Positions 1-5,438 of a stretch of 5,438 nucleotides of DNA are shown here, one piece after another. The translations under genes were made by a program, and so were the position numbers. Where the stretch lies: the NCBI GenBank assembly GCA_023145555.1, contig JAGLDO010000227.1:1-5438 (forward strand), in the 5' to 3' direction. The DNA comes from Bacteroidales bacterium. GTDB lineage: Bacteria; Bacteroidota; Bacteroidia; Bacteroidales; B39-G9. How positions within the stretch are numbered: the first letter of the stretch is position 1; every line of letters starts with the position of its first letter. The notes under the pieces were generated by a model. It saw only the letters and a list, made by a program, of their open reading frames with translations. It made no database searches and was not told the origin of the DNA.

Positions 1-1490
1 CGTTGAAATTTATCTTTGGCAATAAATTTATATTTACGACTTTTAAAATCGGAAAGTTTTGCTTCATCATCACTTTCAAACCAACAAGCTTTATATAATG
101 AAATTGGCTCATATCTGCATTGAGCTCCATATTCATGTAACAAGCGATATTCAATTACTTCAAACTGAAGAGCACCAACTGTTCCAATAATTTTTCGCCC
201 ATTAAGAGTGCTTATAAATAATTGTGCTACACCTTCGTCCATTAACTGAGTAATTCCTTTATTTAATTGTTTCGATTTCATTGGGTCGGCATTATCAATA
301 TAACGGAACAATTCGGGAGCAAAATTTGGAATTCCAGTAAAATGCAATTGTTCACCTTCCGTAAAGGTATCGCCTATTTTAAAATTACCTGTATCATGCA
401 ACCCAACTATATCTCCGGGGAAAGCTTCGTCAATTATAGATTTTTTGGAAGCCATAAAAGCCGTTGGACTCGAAAATTTCATTTTTTTACCCGAACGTAT
501 ATGTAAATAATTTGTATTTCGATTGAAAGTGCCCGAACAGATTTTAACAAAAGCTAATCGGTCACGATGATATGGATCCATATTTGCATGAATCTTAAAC
601 ACAAAACCCGAAAATTTTTCTTCTTCTGGAGAAACAAAACGCTCAATAGTCTTGCTTTCTTTTGGCGAAGGAGCTATGTTTATAAAACAATCAAGCAACT
701 CTTTAACACCAAAATTATATAATGCACTTCCGAAAAAAACAGGAGATACTTTTGCATCAAGATAATCGTCTAAAATAAAATCAGTATAAACTCCATTAAT
801 TAAATCTAACTCTTCGCGTAACACATTAGCAGAATCTTCAGTTACATAATAATCTAAATCTTTACTCTGTAAATCAGAAAGTTCAATTGGTTTCTCGGCT
901 ATTTGTTTATCTGCTTGTGTAAATATATTTAATTTGTGCTCAAACACATTATACACACCTTTAAAGTTTTTACCTATTCCAATTGGCCATGATAAAGGAC
1001 GAACTTTAATCTTCAATTTCTCTTCAATTTCGTCGAGTAAATCAAACGGGTCTTTACCTTCACGATCGAGTTTATTAATAAAAACAATAACCGGAGTATT
1101 ACGCATTCGACAAACATTCATTAATTTTTCTGTCTGACTTTCAACCCCTTTAGCTGCATCAACAACAACAATAACACTATCTACAGCAGTAAGAGTTCGG
1201 TAAGTATCTTCGGCAAAATCTTTATGCCCGGGAGTATCTAAAATATTAATCTTTATATCATTATATTCAAATCCCATTACCGAAGTAGCAACAGAGATAC
1301 CACGCTGTCGCTCAATTTCCATAAAATCGGAAGTAGCCGTACGCTTTATTTTATTAGACTTCACAGCACCGGCAACATGAATAGCTCCCCCAAACAAAAG
1401 TAATTTTTCGGTTAAAGTTGTCTTTCCAGCATCCGGATGGCTAACAATAGCAAAAGTGCGTCGTCGTTTTATCTCGTCAGTAAATTTCAT
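1..1490 (-). CDS. prfC: Peptide chain release factor 3 (RF3), 3' end outside the window
   Basis: RF3 is a cytoplasmic translational GTPase that removes RF1 or RF2 from the ribosome after peptide release. The minus frame is open from the ATG at 1490-1488 to the left edge: 496 codons with no stop or frameshift. E. coli RF3 has 529 residues, so about 30 C-terminal residues are missing. Visible GTPase motifs are the P-loop SHPDAGKT (residues 17-24), RGISV in switch I (63-67), DTPGH (85-89), NKLD (139-142) and GSA (254-256). RF3-specific stretches include EDTYRTLTAVD (94-104), HANMDPYHRDR (301-311), and FTGIPNFAPELFR (384-396), which separates it from EF-G. The start is supported by the short lead into KRRRTFAI, which matches the family N-terminus. 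There is no Shine-Dalgarno sequence, as usual in Bacteroidota. The gene is transcribed away from the glycan operon and is probably functionally independent of it. Confidence 0.97.
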   Translation of the reverse strand, partial: MKFTDEIKRRRTFAIVSHPDAGKTTLTEKLLLFGGAIHVAGAVKSNKIKRTATSDFMEIERQRGISVATSVMGFEYNDIKINILDTPGHKDFAEDTYRTLTAVDSVIVVVDAAKGVESQTEKLMNVCRMRNTPVIVFINKLDREGKDPFDLLDEIEEKLKIKVRPLSWPIGIGKNFKGVYNVFEHKLNIFTQADKQIAEKPIELSDLQSKDLDYYVTEDSANVLREELDLINGVYTDFILDDYLDAKVSPVFFGSALYNFGVKELLDCFINIAPSPKESKTIERFVSPEEEKFSGFVFKIHANMDPYHRDRLAFVKICSGTFNRNTNYLHIRSGKKMKFSSPTAFMASKKSIIDEAFPGDIVGLHDTGNFKIGDTFTEGEQLHFTGIPNFAPELFRYIDNADPMKSKQLNKGITQLMDEGVAQLFISTLNGRKIIGTVGALQFEVIEYRLLHEYGAQCRYEPISLYKACWFESDDEAKLSDFKSRKYKFIAKDKFQ

Positions 1491-1540
1491 CAGTAAATAT
1501 TTTGAATATAAGCCTGCAATAAAAAATTTTATAGGGCGCA

Positions 1541-1548
1541 CAAAATTA
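1541..1548 (-). promoter_or_regulatory. Candidate -7 promoter box for prfC
   Basis: Read on the minus strand this is TAATTTTG, a perfect match to the Bacteroidota sigma-A -7 consensus TAnnTTTG. It lies about 50 bases upstream of the prfC ATG, which would give a leader of roughly 45 bases. No clear TTTG -33 element is present 19-21 bases further upstream, so the call rests on one box in AT-rich DNA. Confidence 0.4.
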
Positions 1549-1574
1549 ATATTAAAAATTATAATATAATATTT

Positions 1575-1627
1575 TTGATGAAAAATTAATGCTAAAGAAA
1601 AGATTATTAGCTAATCATACTCATCAA
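1575..1627. repeat. Nested, concentric inverted repeat (possible operator)
   Basis: The outer arms TTGATGA (1575-1581) and TCATCAA (1621-1627) are perfect 7-base complements. The inner arms GCTAA (1591-1595) and TTAGC (1607-1611) share the same centre, 1601. ATTA (1585-1588) can also pair with TAAT (1612-1615) across a 2-base bulge, giving about 16 pairs overall. The element sits just upstream of where the prfC -33 region would be, which suits a regulator-binding site. No protein is assigned, and AT-rich DNA yields such repeats by chance fairly often. Confidence 0.35.
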
Positions 1628-1763
1628 TTTTAAAATAAAACAACTATTTTCCCCCGTTTTAATAAAGACAAAAACACATCAACAAAGCATGAATAATCAT
1701 TTATGAACAATAGAAAGTTAATAAATTAAAAAATATTAAAAAGAATTTTAGAATAAAAAATAT

Positions 1764-1771
1764 TTACTTTG
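1764..1771 (+). promoter_or_regulatory. Weak candidate -7 box for the Gfo/Idh-lipoprotein-transferase operon
   Basis: The sequence TTACTTTG matches TAnnTTTG at all fixed positions except the second (T instead of A). It lies 16 bases before the ATG at 1788, which would leave a leader of only about 10 bases. No TTTG -33 box is seen at proper spacing. It is the best candidate near the first gene but could be chance. Confidence 0.22.
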
Positions 1772-1787
1772 TATAAAACTTATAATA

Positions 1788-2711
1788 ATGATCAAAATAG
1801 GGATTATAGGAACAAATAAATCTGTAAAACAACATATAGGACAAATAAAAAAAATTCCCGAATTTAATTTAATCGGAATATATAACCACGACTTAAGGGA
1901 AACAAATAAATCCGCTCGAGAATTTAACATCAAACCTTTTAACTCTTACGATTCGTTTATTAACTCTGTCGATGCAATTTATGTCGTATCGTCGAAAAAA
2001 ACATTCTACAACGATATTGTAACTGCTTTGAAAAACTCTAAGCACATATTTATTAAAAGCATAAAAAACTACACTAAATATGAAGTTGAAAATTTTATTA
2101 AATTAGCAAATGAGGCAAATGTTCATATACAGGTTTATAACAATGAACGTTTTTCGTCAACTTTTATTTCTGCAAAAGAATATTTTAACAATCCAATGTA
2201 TGTTGAGACTCAATATTTTATTAATTATGAGCAATCAGAAATTGAATTACCAAAGGTTCTTGATTTAATTTATACAGATTTAAACCTGTCGGCAAGTTTA
2301 ATAAAATCAAATCCAAAAAAAATTGAGGCTGCAAGTTTATCTATACTTAATAGTTCTCCCGATATTATTAATGCACGCATTTCATTCGACAATGGGTCAA
2401 TTATTAATCTAACAGCCGGTCGCATTTCAAATAAAAACACACACATATGTAAATTTTTTCAACGTGATGCCATAATTGAAATTGATTTTATTAATTCAAA
2501 AACTCAAGTTTCGAAAAAATGCACAAAACGAATCTTATTTGAAGAACTTGAATTAACAAATAGCAATAAAATTTTTGAACAATTAACAAATTTTCATCAT
2601 TCAATTGAAAAAAATTTACAACCAATAATAAATATTGAGAATGAATTAAAAATTTTAGATATCTTTGAAAAAATTTTAGACAAAATAAAACTTACATCAA
2701 ACCAGATTTAA
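1788..2711 (+). CDS. Gfo/Idh/MocA-fold protein lacking the usual catalytic residues
   Basis: The 307-residue product has the layout of Gfo/Idh/MocA oxidoreductases: an N-terminal Rossmann domain (about 1-120) and a C-terminal alpha/beta domain. Seen directly: the N-terminus IGIIGTNKSVKQH (4-16) aligns with the family dinucleotide loop IGIIGxGxxGxxH, but the second and third glycines are N10 and V13. The EKP motif position is KSI (90-92), so the conserved lysine is absent. The active-site pattern DxxxHxxD reads D159, T163, N166, so the histidine is missing. A family-like N-x-R-F remains at 119-122. Family members normally oxidise or reduce sugars with NAD(P), often to make nucleotide sugars for glycans. 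This protein may have lost that activity and act as a regulatory or structural partner, or bind a different ligand. It begins the operon and lies 55 bases before the lipoprotein gene. The fold is fairly secure; the function is unknown. Confidence 0.8.
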   Translation: MIKIGIIGTNKSVKQHIGQIKKIPEFNLIGIYNHDLRETNKSAREFNIKPFNSYDSFINSVDAIYVVSSKKTFYNDIVTALKNSKHIFIKSIKNYTKYEVENFIKLANEANVHIQVYNNERFSSTFISAKEYFNNPMYVETQYFINYEQSEIELPKVLDLIYTDLNLSASLIKSNPKKIEAASLSILNSSPDIINARISFDNGSIINLTAGRISNKNTHICKFFQRDAIIEIDFINSKTQVSKKCTKRILFEELELTNSNKIFEQLTNFHHSIEKNLQPIINIENELKILDIFEKILDKIKLTSNQI

Positions 2712-2766
2712 CCTCGTTACAATATTATTTAAATAATCCCGTTATAAACAAAAACAACAAGCCTAT

Positions 2767-3612
2767 ATGATATTTTTTACAAAAAAAAACATCCTATTTC
2801 TCTCATTATTAAGCATATTTACTTATTCGTGCAATCTTATTAACCCTGACGAAGATATTCCCGGATACATTAAAATTGATAAAATTTCTGTAAGTAACGA
2901 CCCTAAATCTTCCGGATTAACAGATGTTTGGGTGAATATTGATGGAGACCTTCTTGGCGTTTATGAGTTACCTGCACAATTTCCTGTCCTCGACAAAGGA
3001 AGACATGAGATAATGATAAGAGCCGGAATAAAAGTAAATGGTATTGCAGCAAGTCGATCATTTTATCCTTTTTTCAATTCTTATAAGATTGATACAATTA
3101 TTCAATCTGAACAAATAATAAAATTAAATCCTGTTATTAAATATCGTGATGATGTTCATTTTGTCTGGTCAGAAAATTTTGAGCAAAACGGGTCATCTCT
3201 TGAAAAAATAAAAGAAAGCAACGGCACAATTTCATTTGTAAACAATAATGTTTATGATGGATATAATTCTGCACGAATTTTTCTAAATAAAAGCGACACC
3301 CTTTTTGAATGTCAAACAATCAATTTATTTGATTTACCTAATGACCGGTCCCCTATTTTCTTTGAAATGAATTATAAAAACAATAATGAATTTTATGTTG
3401 GAATTGTTATTTACACTCAAACAAAAATTATTCACAACCCAATTATTATTTTAAATAAATCGGAAGAATGGAACAAAATTTTTATTGATTTGGCAAGCAC
3501 TGTTAATAATTATACCGATGGTATTAAATATCAATTATTTATTGGTGCAGTTAATAATAATGAAGAAACAGATACTGAAATATTTTTAGATAATCTTAAA
3601 ATTATATATTAA
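2767..3612 (+). CDS. Predicted surface lipoprotein with beta-rich domains, function unknown
   Basis: This 281-residue protein begins with two lysines (6-7), a hydrophobic core (8-18) and a probable lipobox TYSC with Cys22 as the lipidated residue; threonine at -3 is not the ideal residue. After Cys22 come N-L-I-N-P-D-E-D, and acidic residues there resemble the Bacteroidota export signal that sends lipoproteins to the cell surface. Residues about 33-95 (VWVNIDGDLLGVYELP, then GRHEIMIRAG) look like a small PEGA-like beta domain. Residues about 130-281 (from WSENFEQNG to FLDNLKIIY) look like a jelly-roll, as in carbohydrate-binding modules. These domain readings are by eye and are inference. I do not recognise a named family. 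The gene is followed after 6 bases by the sugar transferase gene, so the two are probably translated together. A role in handling or displaying the glycan is plausible but unproven. No promoter is visible in the 55-base gap before it. Confidence 0.8.
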   Translation: MIFFTKKNILFLSLLSIFTYSCNLINPDEDIPGYIKIDKISVSNDPKSSGLTDVWVNIDGDLLGVYELPAQFPVLDKGRHEIMIRAGIKVNGIAASRSFYPFFNSYKIDTIIQSEQIIKLNPVIKYRDDVHFVWSENFEQNGSSLEKIKESNGTISFVNNNVYDGYNSARIFLNKSDTLFECQTINLFDLPNDRSPIFFEMNYKNNNEFYVGIVIYTQTKIIHNPIIILNKSEEWNKIFIDLASTVNNYTDGIKYQLFIGAVNNNEETDTEIFLDNLKIIY

Positions 3613-3618
3613 AAAAGG

Positions 3619-5034
3619 ATGAACCATAAACGCCAAGTATTTATTTATTTAATTTTCGATTTCTTAGCTGCTGCATCGACTTGGACTCTTTTTAATATTT
3701 ATAGAAAAACATTTATAGAATCAGTAAAATTTGGGCACAAAGTTCCTATTCTTTTAGATGAAAAATTCTTTTTCGGACTTATAATAATTCCTTGTTTGTG
3801 GATTTTTCTATACTACATAATAGGATATTACAGAAACATTTATCGAAAATCAAGATTGAAAGAATTTGGAACAACTTTGCTTATTACAACAATTGGTGTT
3901 ATTATTATATTCTTTGTGCTAATTCTTGATGACACAATATTGACGTATAAAAATTATTATGCTTCTTTTATGGCTCTGTTTCTGCTACAGTTTTTCCTAA
4001 GCTATATTCCTCGTTCAATAATAACTACAATAACAATTCACAAAATTCAAAATGGAATTATTAACTTCAACACATTGCTTATTGGAGGCGACGAAAAAGC
4101 TTTTGATTTATACCAAGACTTAAAATCAAAATCAAAATCGGCAGGTAAGACTTTTATTGGTTTTGTAAATATTAATGGAAATACAAATTATCAAATAAAA
4201 AAACATCTAAAGCACTTAGGTAATATTGACGACCTCCCAAAAATAATAAAAGAATACAATGTTGAAGAGACTATAATTGCTATTGAGCGAAATGAACGTA
4301 ATAAAATTAAAAATATTATTGATAAACTTGAAGGAACAAATGTTGTAATTGAAACAATTCCTGATATTTATGACATGTTAACTGGCTCGGTAAAAATTTC
4401 TTCAATATTTGGGGCTCCATTAGTTCAATTATCACACGATTTAATGCCTGCATGGCAAATCAGTTTAAAACGAATTATTGATGTTGTGGGGTCAATTATT
4501 GCACTAATAATTTTAACGCCTGTTTTAATCTTTATTGCAATCGGAATTAAATTAACATCAAAAGGTCCAATATTCTACAATCACCAAAGAATTGGACATT
4601 ATGGCAAGCCATTTAAAATATTAAAATTTAGAACCATGTATGTTGATGCTGAAAAAAATGGTCCTGCTCTATCAAGTAAAAACGATAAAAGAATTACTCA
4701 TTTTGGACACTTTCTCCGAAAAATGCGATTAGATGAGTTGCCACAATTTTATAATGTTATTGAAGGCGACATGTCAATTGTTGGACCAAGACCTGAAAGA
4801 GAATTTTATATTAATCAAATTGTTCAAACTGCACCACATTACAAACATCTTCTTAAAGTAAGACCGGGAATAACATCTTGGGGACAAGTTAGATATGGTT
4901 ATGCCGAAAATGTTGAACAAATGATTGAACGATTAAAATACGACATAATCTACATTGAGAATATGTCTCTTTATGTTGACTTCAAAATAATGATATATAC
5001 TATAAAAACAGTTTTAGAAGGCAAAGGACTGTAA
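3619..5034 (+). CDS. Undecaprenyl-phosphate sugar-phosphate transferase (polyprenyl glycosylphosphotransferase)
   Basis: This inner-membrane enzyme transfers a sugar 1-phosphate from a nucleotide sugar to undecaprenyl phosphate, the first step in making a lipid-linked glycan. The 471-residue length and layout match the large WbaP/WcaJ-type family. It has four N-terminal membrane helices (about 8-28, 51-71, 84-104, 113-131), a Rossmann-like domain starting at TLLIGGDEKA (152-161), a fifth hydrophobic helix with a central proline (286-311, P301), and the C-terminal bacterial sugar transferase domain. Catalytic-domain motifs are KRIID (284-288), KFRTM (336-340), the Asp-Glu pair D372-E373 in LDELPQ, GDMSIVGPRPE (383-393) and RPGITSWGQV (415-424), so it appears active. 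The substrate sugar cannot be read from the sequence. The start codon lies 6 bases after the lipoprotein stop; the AAGG before it abuts the ATG and is too close to serve as a ribosome-binding site. It is the last gene before a terminator-like hairpin. Confidence 0.95.
   Translation: MNHKRQVFIYLIFDFLAAASTWTLFNIYRKTFIESVKFGHKVPILLDEKFFFGLIIIPCLWIFLYYIIGYYRNIYRKSRLKEFGTTLLITTIGVIIIFFVLILDDTILTYKNYYASFMALFLLQFFLSYIPRSIITTITIHKIQNGIINFNTLLIGGDEKAFDLYQDLKSKSKSAGKTFIGFVNINGNTNYQIKKHLKHLGNIDDLPKIIKEYNVEETIIAIERNERNKIKNIIDKLEGTNVVIETIPDIYDMLTGSVKISSIFGAPLVQLSHDLMPAWQISLKRIIDVVGSIIALIILTPVLIFIAIGIKLTSKGPIFYNHQRIGHYGKPFKILKFRTMYVDAEKNGPALSSKNDKRITHFGHFLRKMRLDELPQFYNVIEGDMSIVGPRPEREFYINQIVQTAPHYKHLLKVRPGITSWGQVRYGYAENVEQMIERLKYDIIYIENMSLYVDFKIMIYTIKTVLEGKGL
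4122..4139 (+). repeat. Three tandem copies of the hexamer AAAATC inside the transferase gene
   Basis: Three perfect AAAATC units run head to tail. They encode the alternating Lys-Ser stretch at residues 169-174, in a surface-loop-like part of the Rossmann domain. Because the unit is six bases, a copy-number change would keep the reading frame. Confidence 0.8.
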
Positions 5035-5052
5035 TTTTTTTTTGTATTATCT

Positions 5053-5072
5053 AAAATTCACAAATGAATTTT
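5053..5072 (+). terminator. Terminator-like hairpin after the operon
   Basis: AAAATTCA (5053-5060) and TGAATTTT (5065-5072) form a perfect 8-pair stem with the loop CAAA, 18 bases after the transferase stop codon. The 3' arm ends in Ts that continue to 5073. A run of nine Ts (5035-5043) directly after the stop codon precedes it. The stem has only one G-C pair, so it is weak as an intrinsic terminator, but its position fits the end of the operon. Confidence 0.45.
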
Positions 5073-5094
5073 TATTCGTTTACAGATTAAATGA

Positions 5095-5178
5095 TTATCC
5101 GTAGCACGGTTAACTTATACAGATAACAGTAAATTGTAATCAACTTACTGATTAACAACAAATTCGTGCCACGATTTG
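5095..5178. repeat. Compact cluster of three hairpins (REP-like, mobile relic or structured RNA)
   Basis: Hairpin A pairs TTATCCGT (5095-5102) with ACGGTTAA (5106-5113), 7 of 8 pairs, loop AGC. Hairpin B pairs CAGTAAATTG (5127-5136) with CAACTTACTG (5141-5150), 9 of 10 pairs, loop TAAT. Hairpin C pairs CAAATTCGT (5159-5167) with ACGATTTG (5171-5178), 8 pairs with one bulged T, loop GCC. A and C have the same CGT-NNN-ACG tip and lie about evenly on each side of B. They can also pair with each other through GCACG (5104-5108) and CGTGC (5165-5169), enclosing B. AAATTCG (5160-5166) and CGAATTT (5179-5185) offer a further alternative. The repeats include G/C-rich tips in otherwise AT-rich DNA, which makes pure chance less likely. 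What the element does is unknown. Confidence 0.55.
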
Positions 5179-5213
5179 CGAATTTAAGGTATTACAATAT
5201 TCTCTTTCCCAAA

Positions 5214-5233
5214 AAAAATAAAAATTTATTTTT
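5214..5233. terminator. AT-only hairpin, possibly a bidirectional terminator
   Basis: AAAAATAAA (5214-5222) and TTTATTTTT (5225-5233) are perfect 9-base complements around a 2-base AA centre; three or four bases would be unpaired in a real loop. With an A-run upstream and a T-run downstream it could end transcripts from either side. It has no G-C pairs and may simply reflect low complexity. Confidence 0.22.
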
Positions 5234-5365
5234 GTCTGATTTTACTCCATGCTATTCACTCATTATTTTTTTATATTAAGCCTAAAATGAATAATAAAAA
5301 AATCTTATCTCTGAATAAAAAATAAATTTTTTAAAATCTTTGTTGCTAAAACTAAATTAAAAATA

Positions 5366-5387
5366 TTAACTTTATCAAGTTAACTTT
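5366..5387. promoter_or_regulatory. Direct repeats and palindrome just before the last gene (possible operator)
   Basis: TTAACTTT occurs at 5366-5373 and again at 5380-5387, 14 bases apart start to start. The second copy overlaps the perfect 10-base palindrome AAGTTAACTT (5377-5386). The pair ends 14 bases before the ATG at 5402, where a repressor could act. A possible -7 box, AATCTTTG (5335-5342, one mismatch to TAnnTTTG), lies upstream. Support is only positional. Confidence 0.22.
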
Positions 5388-5401
5388 TAACAAATTGACA
5401 A

Positions 5402-5438
5402 ATGCAAAAAAAAATCAATTCTGTTTCAGCAAAAGAGG
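5402..5438 (+). CDS. Start of a further gene, cut by the window edge; possibly a CoA-transferase subunit
   Basis: An ATG at 5402 opens a frame of 12 codons reading MQKKINSVSAKE before the window ends. The upstream sequence is A-rich without a Shine-Dalgarno motif, as for the other genes here. The pattern K-I-x-S-V-S-A-K-E resembles the beginning of CoA-transferase alpha subunits, which often start with a lysine-rich residue run and S-A-x-E-A; that is a weak resemblance over a few residues, and other families fit too. A run of nine A bases lies in codons 2-5. It lies beyond a likely terminator and so is probably a separate transcription unit. Confidence 0.4.
   Translation, partial: MQKKINSVSAKE

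Larger units (their letters stand above)
1491..1787. other. Divergent intergenic region between prfC and the glycan operon
   Basis: This 297-base AT-rich stretch separates two divergent transcripts and should hold promoters for both. I see no credible gene in it on either strand. It contains a good -7 box for prfC, a weak one for the plus-strand operon, and a nested inverted repeat centred on 1601. The portion from about 1630 to 1760 is A-rich and shows nothing further that I can support. Confidence 0.7.
5035..5401. other. Intergenic region after the glycan operon
   Basis: These 367 bases show no convincing gene on either strand. From the left they hold a T-run, a terminator-like hairpin (5053-5072), a cluster of three hairpins (5095-5178), an AT-only hairpin (5214-5233), a 10-base inverted repeat ATTTTTTTAT/ATAAAAAAAT (5265-5274 and 5294-5303) that may be chance, and direct repeats with a small palindrome before the gene starting at 5402. 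Confidence 0.7.

Noticed and set aside
267..506. 79-codon plus-strand open frame
   Set aside because: It lies antisense within prfC, whose minus-strand frame is intact and clearly RF3. The protein has no recognisable features.
934..1137. 67-codon plus-strand open frame
   Set aside because: Also antisense to prfC, over the conserved GTPase region; a shadow of the real gene.
1748..1933. 61-codon minus-strand open frame
   Set aside because: It overlaps the start of the Gfo/Idh-like gene in antisense and is not supported by any start signal or family resemblance.
2724..2737. Perfect palindrome ATTATTTAAATAAT between the first two operon genes
   Set aside because: It contains only A and T in very AT-rich DNA and has no loop bases, T-run or box around it, so chance is the simplest explanation.
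3137..3319. 60-codon minus-strand open frame
   Set aside because: Antisense to the lipoprotein gene, which has a signal peptide, lipobox and good gene context.
3611..3618. AAGG before the transferase start as a Shine-Dalgarno sequence
   Set aside because: It directly abuts the ATG, so the spacing is too short for it to work as a ribosome-binding site.
5155..5171. Sigma-54-like -24/-12 promoter on the minus strand (TGGCACG then TTG)
   Set aside because: TGGCACG matches the -24 element, but the TTG follows after three bases instead of four and lacks the C of TTGC. Sigma-54 needs strict spacing, and the TGGCACG is also explained by the hairpin arms.
5095..5178. Integron attC site
   Set aside because: The hairpin layout prompted the idea, but I do not find the RYYYAAC and GTTRRRY core sites at the two ends, and no integrase or cassette array is nearby.

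Overview
The window looks like a piece of a Bacteroidota chromosome, probably near the Bacteroidales, though the species cannot be named from it. The reasons are the strong AT bias, the absence of Shine-Dalgarno sequences at correct spacing, A-rich translation starts, a perfect TAnnTTTG-type -7 box upstream of prfC, a lipoprotein with an acidic stretch just after its lipobox cysteine, and a Bacteroidota-style polyprenyl glycosylphosphotransferase.

Layout. Bases 1-1490 (minus strand) hold nearly all of prfC, encoding peptide chain release factor 3; its last ~30 codons lie beyond the left edge. A 297-base divergent intergenic region (1491-1787) carries a candidate prfC promoter and a nested inverted repeat. 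Three plus-strand genes follow, apparently as one operon: a Gfo/Idh/MocA-fold protein that has lost its signature cofactor and catalytic residues (1788-2711), a predicted surface lipoprotein of unknown function (2767-3612), and, 6 bases later, a membrane sugar-phosphate transferase that starts lipid-linked glycan synthesis (3619-5034). A terminator-like hairpin lies just after the operon. The 367-base gap that follows contains an unusual cluster of three hairpins (about 5095-5178), then low-complexity AT-rich DNA. At 5402 a new reading frame begins and is cut by the right edge.

How the genes fit together. prfC is a housekeeping translation gene and is probably unrelated to the operon. The sugar-phosphate transferase would place the first sugar on undecaprenyl phosphate at the inner membrane. 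The Gfo/Idh-like protein and the lipoprotein are likely accessory to the same glycan pathway, but no glycosyltransferases, flippase or polymerase are visible, so the product (capsule, exopolysaccharide or protein O-glycan) cannot be told. The points most worth a second look are the apparent pseudoenzyme, its pairing with an uncharacterised lipoprotein and an initiating transferase, and the three-hairpin element downstream.
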